Assembly (NCBI RefSeq): GCF_038002345.1
Contig: NZ_JBBOCJ010000001.1
Location: 3,844,001-3,908,000, forward strand
Source: Paenibacillus sp. FSL M7-0420
Lineage (GTDB): Bacteria; Bacillota; Bacilli; Paenibacillales; Paenibacillaceae
Length of the DNA stretch: 64,000 bases
Direction of reading: 5' to 3'
Shown here: positions 32,906 to 42,021 of the stretch, piece by piece
Position numbering within the stretch: the first letter of the stretch is position 1
Layout of the letters: each line of letters starts with the position of its first letter
The notes under the pieces: generated by a model
Database searches by the model: none
What the model was told of the DNA's origin: nothing
Seen by the model: the letters and a program-made list of their open reading frames with translations, nothing else
Made by a program: the position numbers and the translations under genes

Positions 32906-33730
32906 TTATTTGCTCTCAGCAAGCTCGCTTGCTGCCGCTACGAATTCATCAATCTTGCCTTCGGAGTTCAGGCGTCCGAGTGTCTTATTCACTTGATCGA
33001 GCAGCTCGGTGTTGCCCTTCTTCACACCGATGACATAGCCGTCATCTTCAACCTCCGGCTTGGCATCCGTGATCACGAGGCCCTTGACGTTCTTCACAAA
33101 GGACTTGGCAACAGGTCCTTCCATGATGGAAGCATCCACCCGGTTCGACTGCAGCTGCAGGACGATTTCGGAGATTTTGCTGAGGGAGGTCAGCTGTGCG
33201 CCTTCGATGCCCTTGGCAATCCCCTCCTGGATGGAACCGGTCTGAATTCCGATCTTGGCGCCCTTCAGTGCGTCCATGCTGGCGAATTTGTCCTTGTCGG
33301 CTTCACGCACTACGACAGCCTGCTCTGCCTTATAGTAGATGTCCGAGAGACCTACAGCTTCAGCGCGTTCCGGTGTCGGGCTAAGTCCCGAGATCACCAT
33401 ATCGATCCGGCCGCTCGCCAGCTCATTCAGCAAAGAGTCGAACGGAAGATCCTTAACCTCCAGCTCCTGGCCCAAATCAGCAGCGATCTCCTTGGCAATC
33501 TCGATATCGAAACCAACAATCGTATCCGTACCTTCAACCATCTTGTGGAATTCATATGGAGGAAAGTCTGCGCTTGTACCCATAATCAGCTTCTTGGCAG
33601 GAGCCTCTGTGCTTGCTGCTCCGCCATTTCCGCTTGCTGCGGTGTTGTTCTTATCATTATTGGAGCCGCATCCGGCCAAGAGTCCTGCTGCCAGCAGCAG
33701 CCCCATAGAAAGTTTACCCCATTTGTTCAT
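32906..33730 (-). CDS. Amino-acid ABC transporter binding lipoprotein (SBP_bac_3)
   Basis: 274 residues. Lipoprotein leader MNKWGKLSMGLLLAAG with lipobox LLAGC, then a Asn/Gly/Ala-rich linker. The mature domain has LIMGTSADFPPYEF and VGFDIEIAKEIAADLG, the strand-helix entry of family 3 binding proteins, and RIDMVISGLSPTPERA for ligand contacts. ATG follows GGGAGACGG. First gene of the operon, with its own promoter. It captures polar amino acids outside the cell. Confidence 0.95.
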   Translation of the reverse strand: MNKWGKLSMGLLLAAGLLAGCGSNNDKNNTAASGNGGAASTEAPAKKLIMGTSADFPPYEFHKMVEGTDTIVGFDIEIAKEIAADLGQELEVKDLPFDSLLNELASGRIDMVISGLSPTPERAEAVGLSDIYYKAEQAVVVREADKDKFASMDALKGAKIGIQTGSIQEGIAKGIEGAQLTSLSKISEIVLQLQSNRVDASIMEGPVAKSFVKNVKGLVITDAKPEVEDDGYVIGVKKGNTELLDQVNKTLGRLNSEGKIDEFVAAASELAESK

Positions 33731-33806
33731 TTGTTCCGTCTCCCTTACTCTATTTATATTCTATCTCTAATCTGTCCCAATGACTAACTGACCGATTGAC
33801 CGATTT

Positions 33807-33835
33807 ATTATAAAACACTTCGCATGAATATGCAA
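33807..33835 (-). promoter_or_regulatory. SigA-type promoter of amino-acid ABC operon
   Basis: Minus strand TTGCAT (33830-33835), a 17-base spacer and TATAAT (33807-33812). The transcript would have a leader of about 70 bases. A short direct repeat (GACCGATT, twice) lies in it. Confidence 0.75.
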
Positions 33836-34013
33836 AGACGAATTTGTGACAAAAACCTGTTACGAAGACAAAAAAATGCACATCCTATGAAGGTGGTATA
33901 TAATACTATCTACTATAGATTATCTCCAATTGCCGCACGAATCATTACACTGGCGTATATAGGAAGTATCGTATGTTTCTCAAGCTTCCACCCAACTTAC
34001 AGGAGGTGCTACT

Positions 34014-35777
34014 ATGCTGCTTGAAGCGATGTACCATGTTCCCCGTGACAAATGGGCCTATGCCTATGATACTGAAACGATTCATCTGCGTGTGCGCACC
34101 AAACGAGATGATGTGGACTACGTAGTTGCCCTGACCGGCGACAAGTACGATTGGCAGCATACCTCTTATGATATTATCATGGAGAAGGCCGCCTCCGATG
34201 ACAAATTCGACTACTGGGAAGCGGCGGTCCGGCCCAAGTATAAGCGGCTTAGCTATACTTTTCGCGTGAGTAAGGGGATGGAGACGGTCTATCTGCTTGA
34301 TAACGGTATTCGCTCTGAGTGTCCCCCGCCGCCGAATCACTTCTACGAATTTCCTTATATCCACGGGATCGACTTGTTCCGGGTTCCTCCCTGGGCAAAG
34401 GATGCCGTGTTCTACCAGATCATGACCGAACGTTTCGCGAATGGCAATCCCCTGATTAACCCGGAAGGCACTCAGCCTTGGGGCGGCAAGCCCGAGCTGA
34501 ATAATTTCTTCGGCGGAGACCTTCAGGGCGTGCTGGATCATCTGGATGATCTGCAGGAGCTGGGCATCAATGCCCTCTACTTCACGCCGCTGTTCGTCTC
34601 CCCTTCCAACCATAAATATGACATTGTGGATTACCGGAGAGTCGACCCGCATTTCGGCGATAATGAGCTGCTGAAGCAGGTCGTCGAGGAATGCCACAGG
34701 CGGGGCTTGCGCGTCATGCTTGACGCGGTGTTTAACCATTGCAGCGACCAGTTCCCGCCCTTCCAGGATGTTCTGGCCAAAGGGGAGTATTCAGTCTACC
34801 GGGACTGGTTCCATGTGAACTCTTTTCCGGCTGAGATTGCGGACGGTATCCCTACCTATGACACGTTCGGCTTCTACGGCAATATGCCGAAGTTCAACAC
34901 CGCCAATCATGAAGTAAAATCTTATCTGCTGGAGGTGGCCGAATACTGGATCAAGGAGATCAAGGTAGACGGCTGGCGGCTGGATGTGGCCAACGAGGTG
35001 GACCATCACTTCTGGCGCGATTTCCGCAAGGTGGTCAAAGCCGCGAACCCGGATGCCTACATCGTCGGCGAGGTATGGAGCGACTCCTTAACCTGGCTGC
35101 TCGGCGACCAGTTCGATTCGGTGATGAACTATCCCTTCTCGGGGACGGTGCTGGAATTCTTCAACGGCGGGATGGACGGCATCACCTTCGGTCACCGGAT
35201 CGGCGGCCTGCTCATGCGTTATCCGCAGCAGACGAACGAGGTGGTCTTCAATCTGCTCGGCAGCCATGACACTCCCCGCCTGCTCACCGTGCTTGGTGAA
35301 GACAAACGGAAGCTGAAGCTGACGGTCGTCTTCCTGTTCACCTTCATGGGCACCCCCTGCATCTATTACGGCGATGAGATTGGCCTGACCGGCCACGAGG
35401 ACCCGGATTGCCGCAAATGTATGGAATGGGACCTGGACAAGCAGGACCGTGAGCTGTATGGCTTTTACCGGATGATGATTAATCTGCGCAAGGAGAATAA
35501 GGCGCTTCGTGAAGGCCGCTTCCGGATTCTTCAGGCTTGCGAGCATGACCCGTGCATCGTCTATGAGCGTGCAGATGAGCTGATCCATTTCACGGTCTGG
35601 ATGAACAATTCGCCGCAGCCCCGCACGCTCAGCCACCCGATGGAGACCAGTGACTGGCTGGATGCGCTGACCGGCGAAGCAGTAGCCCCGGAACGCGGGA
35701 TGATGAATGTGGCGCTGGAGCCGTACGAGTACCGGATTCTGTTCCGGCATATTTTGGAGGTGGGATCTAATGATTGA
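34014..35777 (+). CDS. GH13 alpha-glycosidase (neopullulanase/cyclomaltodextrinase type)
   Basis: 587 residues. An N-terminal CBM34-like beta domain (about 1-120) precedes the GH13 TIM barrel (about 130-490) and a C-terminal beta domain. Conserved regions are all visible: I DAVFNHC, II GWRLDVANE (nucleophile Asp), III GEVW (acid/base Glu) and IV LLGSHDTPR (stabilising Asp), plus FTPLFVSPSNHKYD. The CBM34 domain points to a dimeric cyclodextrin/pullulan hydrolase. RBS AGGAGGTG. It has no signal peptide, so it acts on cytoplasmic maltodextrin or glycogen breakdown products. Overlaps the next gene by 8 bases. Confidence 0.93.
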   Translation: MLLEAMYHVPRDKWAYAYDTETIHLRVRTKRDDVDYVVALTGDKYDWQHTSYDIIMEKAASDDKFDYWEAAVRPKYKRLSYTFRVSKGMETVYLLDNGIRSECPPPPNHFYEFPYIHGIDLFRVPPWAKDAVFYQIMTERFANGNPLINPEGTQPWGGKPELNNFFGGDLQGVLDHLDDLQELGINALYFTPLFVSPSNHKYDIVDYRRVDPHFGDNELLKQVVEECHRRGLRVMLDAVFNHCSDQFPPFQDVLAKGEYSVYRDWFHVNSFPAEIADGIPTYDTFGFYGNMPKFNTANHEVKSYLLEVAEYWIKEIKVDGWRLDVANEVDHHFWRDFRKVVKAANPDAYIVGEVWSDSLTWLLGDQFDSVMNYPFSGTVLEFFNGGMDGITFGHRIGGLLMRYPQQTNEVVFNLLGSHDTPRLLTVLGEDKRKLKLTVVFLFTFMGTPCIYYGDEIGLTGHEDPDCRKCMEWDLDKQDRELYGFYRMMINLRKENKALREGRFRILQACEHDPCIVYERADELIHFTVWMNNSPQPRTLSHPMETSDWLDALTGEAVAPERGMMNVALEPYEYRILFRHILEVGSND

Positions 35778-36141
35778 ACGTGAGCAGCGGATCAGACAAT
35801 ATTTTGATTCCTGGATCAACAAGGACAGCTCTATGTTAAGCACCATCTTCGATCCGAACATCGTGTATACCGAAAGCTACGGTCCTCAGTATCGGGGATT
35901 AGGCACCCTGTTATTATGGTTCGAGGACTGGAATACACGCGGAACCGTATTGAACTGGACGATCAAGCAATTCATCCATCAAGGCCATATGACTGTGGTT
36001 GAATGGTACTTTAAGTATGAGTATGATGCAGTGAACGATGCGTTTGACGGAGTCTCCTTAATCGAATTGAATCCCGGGAACCAGATCGTGAGTCTAAAAG
36101 AATTTCAATCGAAAATACCGCATTATTATCCGTATACCTGA
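35770..36141 (+). CDS. SnoaL/NTF2-like protein
   Basis: 123 residues. Its ATG overlaps the alpha-glycosidase stop in ATGATTGA and has GGAGG 9 bases upstream, so the two are translationally coupled. The sequence reads as a cone-shaped NTF2 fold: an opening helix IRQYFDSWINKD, strands around IVYTESYGPQYRGL, and VVEWYFKYEYDAVNDAFDGV near the middle, ending with QIVSLKEFQSKIPHYYPY. SnoaL-like domains act as small enzymes or binding pockets. Its specific job is unknown; the tight coupling suggests a role with the glycosidase (inference). Confidence 0.78.
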   Translation: MIEREQRIRQYFDSWINKDSSMLSTIFDPNIVYTESYGPQYRGLGTLLLWFEDWNTRGTVLNWTIKQFIHQGHMTVVEWYFKYEYDAVNDAFDGVSLIELNPGNQIVSLKEFQSKIPHYYPYT

Positions 36142-36204
36142 CTTGATTTTAAGACATATTTAGGTTTTGAACACGTCGCATGGTCGTCGCTGCGGTGAAC
36201 ATTT

Positions 36205-36326
36205 GGACTTCCGGCCGCTGTTGTCTGCAGATTTCTTGATTTTCATACCGCTGTTAGCGGGTGGAAATCCGCAGACAAAGGCGGTCGCTACCGCTCCTCC
36301 AGTTCCAAATTTCCCCTCCGCTCCTT
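36205..36326 (-). repeat. Palindromic intergenic repeat, copy A
   Basis: Arms of about 20 bases: CCGCTGTTGTCTGCAGATTT at 36215 and AAATCCGCAGACAAAGGCGG at 36265, complementary apart from a few positions, with a 30-base loop. Its reverse complement aligns with copy B over about 100 bases, with conserved blocks such as AGCGGTAGCG, GTCTGCGGATTT and ATGAAAA. Confidence 0.75.
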
Positions 36327-36527
36327 TTGCTTTTGTTGATTTTTTTAATATTTCTTATTTTTGTGGAAGAACGCATCTTAATTTCGCCAACTTTCAAGCG
36401 TTGGCGTTAAATAATTACGGTTCTTTGTCCTTGTATCTTAGGTAGCCACGTGCAACAGAAAAACAGCTGTTCCAAAAGTATACTAGCGGAGACAGACCTC
36501 TATCTTCAAAAGCTTAAGGTTCAAAAC

Positions 36528-36570
36528 AGCAGCGATTCTCCTATTATTGGAAAATCGCTGCTCTGTATTT
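36528..36570 (+). terminator. Terminator-like hairpin in gene-free interval
   Basis: AGCAGCGATT (36528) and AATCGCTGCT (36553) are a perfect 10-bp stem with a 15-base loop, followed by CTGTATTTTTG. It lies about 390 bases after the SnoaL-like gene and could end that transcript. Confidence 0.6.
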
Positions 36571-36850
36571 TTGTCATTTACAGCTTGTTTTTAATACATT
36601 AAGGGCAAGTGAAAGCCAACTAACCTTGAGCGTCACTTTTCAATGCCGCAAAGGTGCAAACGCCGGAAAGCCCAATTGTTCTTCAGTTGACCAAATACGC
36701 TTTCCAGGCTTTGTTCTCTTCCTTGAGTAGCGGCCGTAGATCTGCGATGCCGGTCTTCTTTAGGGATGGTTGGTCGTACTTTCATTTTACTAAAGGGCGA
36801 TTTCTTTTTGTGATTTTTGAAAGACTTTTTAGAAATGGTCCCCCGCTTAA

Positions 36851-36960
36851 ACAGCGGAGAGAACGAAATGATTGTGGAAAAGCGATAGCGGTCGCCTTGG
36901 TCTCCGGATTTTCACCGTTTAGGGGGATGAAAAAAATCTGGAGAGCACAGCGATTGTAAC
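36851..36960 (+). repeat. Palindromic intergenic repeat, copy B
   Basis: Plus-strand copy of the same family: AGCGATAGCGGTCGCC, then arms TCTCCGGATTTT (36901) and AAAATCTGGAGA (36933). It matches the reverse complement of copy A in block order but is more diverged. Confidence 0.7.
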
Positions 36961-37011
36961 AACGTTTCGTTCGTGGAGCGTTCTCACCACGTTCACACGT
37001 TAATCCAACTC

Positions 37012-37060
37012 AAAAAAGAGGGGCCGTCCCAAGCCATTTCATGGCTTATGGCCCCCCTTT
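37012..37060 (-). terminator. Terminator of glgBA transcript
   Basis: On the minus strand GGGGGCC with GGCCCC and, inside it, AAGCCAT with ATGGCTT form a two-part stem, followed by CTCTTTTTTG. It is just after the glgA stop. Confidence 0.9.
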
Positions 37061-37081
37061 CCTTTCTAAACCGTACAGTAC

Positions 37082-38518
37082 CTATTCCTCAACAGCAACA
37101 GTAATCTTGTTATAAATATCAATATACTGCTGAGCGGATACGTTCCAGCTGTAGTCGCCGGAGAATGCGTTTTTGGCTACTTTTTTCCAGTGCTCGGGCT
37201 TGTGGTAGAACGATACGGCGCGGCGGAGCGTATGCATCATATCATGGGCGTTGTAATCCTTGAAGGTGAAGCCATTGCCCTCTCCGGTATATTCGTTGTA
37301 CGCCTGCACGGTATCGTTCAGTCCGCCTGTCTCACGGACCACCGGAATGCTGCCGTAACGCAATGCCAGCAGCTGGCTGATGCCGCAAGGCTCGAATTTG
37401 GACGGCATCAGGAAGATGTCGCTGGCGGCGTAGATTTTGCGGGACAAGGCATCACTGAAGGTAATCTGTGAGGACAGCTTGGTCGGATAACGCCACTGGG
37501 CCTCGCGGAACCAGCGTTCGTAGACTTCATCCCCCGTCCCCAGCAGCACGAACTGAATGTCATCATAGTACAGCAGCTCATCCAGCACACGGGTCAGCAG
37601 ATCCAGTCCTTTGGAATCCACCAGACGTGTAACCATCGCTACCATAGGAATGTAAGGGGCTACCGGCAATCCAAGCTCCTGCTGGAGTCCCAGCTTGTTC
37701 TCGGCTTTCTTAGCCAGGTTGGAACGGTACTTGGTGAAGATTGCACTGTCACTGGACGGATTATAGCTCTTGGTATCAATTCCGTTAACAATGCCGCTCA
37801 GCGCGTCAGAACGCGCAGTCAGGAGACCATCGAGACCATACCCGTAGTACGGGGTCCGGATCTCATCAGCATAGGTCGGGCTGACGGTGGTGACATGGTC
37901 ACTGTAAACAATCCCGCCCTTCATATAATTCACATTCCCGTAATACTCCACGCCCAGGAAATAACTGTCGTCCAGACCCAGCAGCTCTCCCAGCACCGTA
38001 TACGGGAAGACTCCCTGATACAGGAGATTATGTATGGTGAATACCGTACGCATCTCACTGTAGAACGGATTATGCCGGTAATGCGCCTGCAGCAGCAGCG
38101 GAACTACCGCAGCATGCCAGTCATGGCAATGGATTACATCCGGCTGGAAGCTAATGGCCGGCAGGCATTCCAGCACCGCCCGGTTGAAGTACGCGAACCG
38201 CTCGCCGTCATCCATATAGCCATAAATCCCGTCACGGCCGAAGTAATACTCATTGTCGATGAAATAGACGGGAATCCCTTCAAAAACCACCTTCTCGATC
38301 CCGCAATACTGATTACGCCAGCCAATCGGGACCTCCAGCGTGGCGACATGCTCCATCTGTGCGGAATACTTCTCAGGAATGCCTTTGTATTTGGGCAGAA
38401 TCACCCGGACATCGACCCCGGCCGCCTTGAGGGCCTTCGGCAAAGCGCCGATGACATCGGCCAGTCCGCCTGTTTTGATAAATGGATGGGCTTCCGCTGC
38501 GGCAAATAATACTTTCAT
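37082..38518 (-). CDS. glgA: Glycogen synthase (ADP-glucose, GT5)
   Basis: 478 residues, standard length. The N-terminal KTGGLADVIGALPKAL motif binds ADP-glucose; the C-terminal half carries PSKFEPCGISQLLALRYG and the EX7E-type motif. It elongates alpha-1,4-glucan from ADP-glucose. ATG follows GGGGGAG at 6 bases. Transcribed with glgB (46-base gap) on the minus strand; glgC is divergent, giving a split glycogen cluster. Confidence 0.97.
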   Translation of the reverse strand: MKVLFAAAEAHPFIKTGGLADVIGALPKALKAAGVDVRVILPKYKGIPEKYSAQMEHVATLEVPIGWRNQYCGIEKVVFEGIPVYFIDNEYYFGRDGIYGYMDDGERFAYFNRAVLECLPAISFQPDVIHCHDWHAAVVPLLLQAHYRHNPFYSEMRTVFTIHNLLYQGVFPYTVLGELLGLDDSYFLGVEYYGNVNYMKGGIVYSDHVTTVSPTYADEIRTPYYGYGLDGLLTARSDALSGIVNGIDTKSYNPSSDSAIFTKYRSNLAKKAENKLGLQQELGLPVAPYIPMVAMVTRLVDSKGLDLLTRVLDELLYYDDIQFVLLGTGDEVYERWFREAQWRYPTKLSSQITFSDALSRKIYAASDIFLMPSKFEPCGISQLLALRYGSIPVVRETGGLNDTVQAYNEYTGEGNGFTFKDYNAHDMMHTLRRAVSFYHKPEHWKKVAKNAFSGDYSWNVSAQQYIDIYNKITVAVEE

Positions 38519-38564
38519 TCCATTCTCCCCCTTATATAGTCGCTTACTCGGACACTTCCTGCGT

Positions 38565-40481
38565 TTAAACGGTCTTGCGGCCTGACTTCTTAAGCACCAC
38601 GAAGCTAAGCGGCGGCAGGGTCAGCTCTACACTGTTCACCTGATTATGCCACTCGGTCTTGGTGCTCTTCAGCGGCTCGTTGTGGAAGCCTGATCCGCCG
38701 TATTCGCTGTTCTCTGAGCTGAATAATTCCTCATATATGCCAGGGCGCGGTACGCCAATGCGGTAATGGCGGCGCTCCACCGGCTGGAAGTTGATGATAA
38801 TGAGCAGCGTATCCACCGGACGTTTGCCTCTGCGGATATAGGATACGACACTCTGCCCGCTGTCGTCGGCATCGATCCACTGGTAGCCCGCCATGTCATG
38901 GTCCAGCTCCCACAAGGCTTTTTCGGCAAGGTACAGCTTATTCAGTGCAGCCGTATAGGCCAGCATCCGGCGGTGGCTCTCATAATCCAGCAGCAGCCAG
39001 TCGAGCTGATCCTGATCCTTCCATTCAATGAATTGCCCGAACTCTCCGCCCATGAACAGCAGCTTCTTGCCCGGATGGCTGATCTGATATCCGAGAAGCT
39101 GGCGCAGACCGGCGAATTTCTGCTCATAGGACCCCGGCATTTTGTCCAGCAGCGACTTCTTGCCGTGCACCACTTCGTCATGCGACAGCGGCAGTGTATA
39201 GTTCTCGGCATACGCATAGCATATCGGGAAGGTCAACAAATTATGATGATAAGGGCGCGAATCGAAATCCCGTTCTATGTAGCCTAAGGTGTCATTCATC
39301 CAGCCCATATTCCATTTGTAGTTGAAGCCCAGGCCCCCTTCATGCACCGGCGAGGTGACGCCCGGCCAGGCACTGGATTCTTCCGCCATCATGAGCGCCT
39401 TCGGATAATACCGGAAGATCGTCTGGTTGAGCTGCTGAATGAACCGGATGGCCTCCAGATTCTCCAGCCCGCCATGCTCATTCGTCCGGAACTGATGGGG
39501 TTCCTTCTCGAAATCAAGCCGCAGCATACTCGTAACCGCGTCCACCCGCATGCCGTCAATATGATACTTCTCGAACCAGAACAAGGCATTGGAGATCAGG
39601 AAGGATGAGATTTCCGGCTTGCTGAAATCGAAGGACAAGGTGCCCCAGCCCGGTTTCTCCGCCAGCATCGGATCGGCATACTCATACAGCGGCGAACCGT
39701 CGAACAGGCGCAGACCATGAGCATCCTTGGCAAAATGGGCCGGAACCCAGTCCAGAATGACTCCGATGCCTGCCTGATGCAGCTGATCGATCAGATACAT
39801 CAGATCCTGCGGCTCTCCGAAGCGGCTGGTAGCCGCAAAATAACCGGTTCCCTGGTAGCCCCAAGACAGATCATAAGGATGTTCAGCGAGCGGCATGAAC
39901 TCCACGTGGGTATAGCTCATCTCGCTCAGGTAAGGAATCAGCAGACTGCTGATCTCCCGATAAGTGTAGAGCTCACCGTCCTCCTTCTGACGCCAGGTGC
40001 CTAGATGCATTTCATAAATATTCATGGGTGCCTGATACGGACCTTTACTCTTCCGCCGCCAAGCAGCATCCCCCCATTTGTAGCCGTCCAGATTCGCTAC
40101 AACGGATGCAGTGGCCGGACGCACTTCCGCGTGGAAGGCATATGGGTCTGCTTTGAGGAAGCTTGTCCCATCTGCTCCTGTAATCCTGTATTTGTAAAAA
40201 GTTCCCGGCTCCATTCCCGGGAAAAAACGACTCCAAAATCCTGAATCGGGTATCTTATATAACGTATCAAGATCGGATGTTCCATCCCAGCTGTTATGAT
40301 CTCCCGCCAGTCCTACATATGCCGCATGAGGAGCCCACACGGTAAAGCGAACGCCGGCCTGCCCTTCTTGGACGGCAATGTGCGCGCCAAGCATCGTATA
40401 GCTGCGATAATTCGTGCCCTCATGGAACAGATAAATATCTTCAGCGGACGGGAGGTTTTCTGTTTTTGGTAAATCGGCCAA
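38565..40481 (-). CDS. glgB: 1,4-alpha-glucan branching enzyme
   Basis: 638 residues from a TTG, 5 bases after AAGGTGGTG. An N-terminal CBM48 domain (about 30-130) precedes the GH13 catalytic barrel with DWVPAHF, GMRVDAVTSML (nucleophile Asp), MAEESSAWPG (acid/base Glu) and PLSHDEVVHGKKSLL (His-Asp), then a C-terminal beta domain. It adds alpha-1,6 branches to glycogen. Head of the glgBA transcript, divergent from glgC over about 216 bases. Confidence 0.97.
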   Translation of the reverse strand: MADLPKTENLPSAEDIYLFHEGTNYRSYTMLGAHIAVQEGQAGVRFTVWAPHAAYVGLAGDHNSWDGTSDLDTLYKIPDSGFWSRFFPGMEPGTFYKYRITGADGTSFLKADPYAFHAEVRPATASVVANLDGYKWGDAAWRRKSKGPYQAPMNIYEMHLGTWRQKEDGELYTYREISSLLIPYLSEMSYTHVEFMPLAEHPYDLSWGYQGTGYFAATSRFGEPQDLMYLIDQLHQAGIGVILDWVPAHFAKDAHGLRLFDGSPLYEYADPMLAEKPGWGTLSFDFSKPEISSFLISNALFWFEKYHIDGMRVDAVTSMLRLDFEKEPHQFRTNEHGGLENLEAIRFIQQLNQTIFRYYPKALMMAEESSAWPGVTSPVHEGGLGFNYKWNMGWMNDTLGYIERDFDSRPYHHNLLTFPICYAYAENYTLPLSHDEVVHGKKSLLDKMPGSYEQKFAGLRQLLGYQISHPGKKLLFMGGEFGQFIEWKDQDQLDWLLLDYESHRRMLAYTAALNKLYLAEKALWELDHDMAGYQWIDADDSGQSVVSYIRRGKRPVDTLLIIINFQPVERRHYRIGVPRPGIYEELFSSENSEYGGSGFHNEPLKSTKTEWHNQVNSVELTLPPLSFVVLKKSGRKTV

Positions 40482-40697
40482 ATCATCACCACCTTAGGAT
40501 ATATGATGCACCTATTACATTACCCGAATATATAGATTTTGAAAATGATTTTGAGCGAAGGCGGGGCAATTTCTGAATATTGAAAATAAAAATGTAATTT
40601 TTGCAGATATGCAGCAATATAATTCACCTATGCCGTTTCAAGCGCCCAGCTTGCGTGTATATTACAAGCATTGACAAAAAAATGGGAGGGATAACAC

Positions 40698-41921
40698 ATG
40701 AGTAAGAAAGAATGTATTGCTATGCTTCTTGCAGGCGGGGAAGGCCGCAGATTGGCCCCGTTGACTTCCAGCATGGCTAAGCCTGCAGTCCCTTTCGGCG
40801 GACAGTACAGAATTATTGATTTTCCCCTCAGCAACTGTGTGAATTCCAAGATTAATACTATCGGAGTACTGACTCAGTACGAAGCAGAGTCCTTGCATCA
40901 GCATATCGGTGAAGGTGAGCCCTGGGGGCTGCACAGCCGCAGTGACCGGGGTGTAAGGCTGCTCCCTTCAGGGATTGAAGGCAGAGACAGCTATACAGGC
41001 ACCGCCGATGCTATTTATAAGAATATTGAATATATTGACAGTCAGAACCCGGAGCACGTACTTATTCTGTCGGGAGACCATATCTACCACATGGACTACC
41101 GCAAAATGCTGGATTATCACATCGCCAAGTCTGCGAAGGCAACGATATCGGTTATGGAGGTTCCTTGGGATGAAGCGAGCCGCTTCGGCGTGATGAACGT
41201 GGATGAAGATTTCAAGATCTCTGAATTTGCCGAGAAACCGAAGGCGCCGAAGAGCAACCTGGCTTCCATGGGTATTTATCTGTTCGAGTGGGCGTATTTG
41301 AAGGCTCATTTGCTGCGGGATGCTGCAAATGCGGAGTCCGGTCATGACTTCGGTAAGGATGTCATTCCATCCATGCTGGATGCGAATGATGAACTGTTCG
41401 CTTACCGCTTCGAGGGCTACTGGAGAGATGTGGGTACTGTTGGCAGCCTCTGGGAAGCTCATATGGATCTCTTGCAAGAAGACGGCTTCCAGCTTGATAA
41501 TTCACGCTGGCCGATGTACAGCCGTGCACAACGCACCAAGCTGGCTGCGATCAGACCCCGCACTCAACAAGCTGCTTCAGCAGATTGCCTGATTCACGAA
41601 ACCTGCCAGCTCGAAGGCAGCCCTCAGCGCTCGGTCATCTTCAGCGGTGTAGAGATCGGCAAGCAGAGCAGAATCAAGCAGAGTGTGGTAATGCCCGGTG
41701 CCCGTATTGGACGCGGTGTTCTGATTGAACACGCCATTATCGGCGAAGGAGCTGTAATCAAGGATGGCGCTGTGATCAAAGGCAGTGCAGACAACATCGT
41801 AGTTGTCGGCCCGCATGAGATTGTCGCAGCCAAGCCGCTGGTCCGTACCCAGCCTGCCCGCCTGCTTCAGGAGGTCTATGAGAATGCCGGCCGTCTGCGT
41901 GCGGAAGGAATGCCTTCATAA
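40698..41921 (+). CDS. glgC: Glucose-1-phosphate adenylyltransferase
   Basis: 407 residues. N-terminal nucleotidyltransferase domain with [40 protein letters not shown] and [11 protein letters not shown]-terminal left-handed beta-helix repeats around [20 protein letters not shown]. It makes ADP-glucose, the committed step of glycogen synthesis. RBS GGGAGGG at 7 bases. No glgD-type partner is visible in the window, so it likely works as a homotetramer (inference). Confidence 0.97.
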   Translation: MSKKECIAMLLAGGEGRRLAPLTSSMAKPAVPFGGQYRIIDFPLSNCVNSKINTIGVLTQYEAESLHQHIGEGEPWGLHSRSDRGVRLLPSGIEGRDSYTGTADAIYKNIEYIDSQNPEHVLILSGDHIYHMDYRKMLDYHIAKSAKATISVMEVPWDEASRFGVMNVDEDFKISEFAEKPKAPKSNLASMGIYLFEWAYLKAHLLRDAANAESGHDFGKDVIPSMLDANDELFAYRFEGYWRDVGTVGSLWEAHMDLLQEDGFQLDNSRWPMYSRAQRTKLAAIRPRTQQAASADCLIHETCQLEGSPQRSVIFSGVEIGKQSRIKQSVVMPGARIGRGVLIEHAIIGEGAVIKDGAVIKGSADNIVVVGPHEIVAAKPLVRTQPARLLQEVYENAGRLRAEGMPS

Positions 41922-41963
41922 CAATCGTTCAGCACAATCGTTCAGCCCTTAGGGCTGCTACAT

Positions 41964-42015
41964 ACAAAGGGATACAGCTCCGGTCTGTCCGGATGAATGC
42001 TGTATCCCTTTTGTA
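41964..42015 (+). terminator. Terminator of glgC
   Basis: ACAAAGGGATACAGC and GCTGTATCCCTTTTGT form a 13-15-bp stem around about 20 bases that include GGTCTGTCC; TTTTG follows. It may also stop the convergent kinase transcript. Confidence 0.88.
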
Positions 42016-42021
42016 TGCCTT

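Larger units (their letters stand above)
36142..37081. other. Long gene-free interval with palindromic repeats
   Basis: No supported gene in 940 bases: open frames here lack ribosome sites and domain content. It contains two copies of a palindromic repeat in opposite orientation (about 36205-36326 and 36851-36960), a terminator-like hairpin at 36528-36570 and the glg terminator. Inferred to be a repeat-insertion zone. Confidence 0.7.

Noticed and set aside
36167..36445. Open reading frame of 92 codons in the gene-free interval after the SnoaL-like gene
   Set aside because: No ribosome site; it lies across palindromic repeat copy A and is low in codon bias. Treated as non-coding.
36654..36959. 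Open frame of 101 codons reading through repeat copy B
   Set aside because: Starts without a ribosome site and ends inside a structured repeat.
40540..40554. Possible Fur box TGAAAATGATTTTGA upstream of glgB
   Set aside because: Only 11 of 14 positions fit the 7-1-7 pattern, and iron control of glycogen genes is not expected; likely chance in AT-rich DNA.
40595..40623. Promoter of glgC with TATAAT at 40618-40623
   Set aside because: The -10 is good, but the -35 position reads TAATTT, so I did not list it as a feature.
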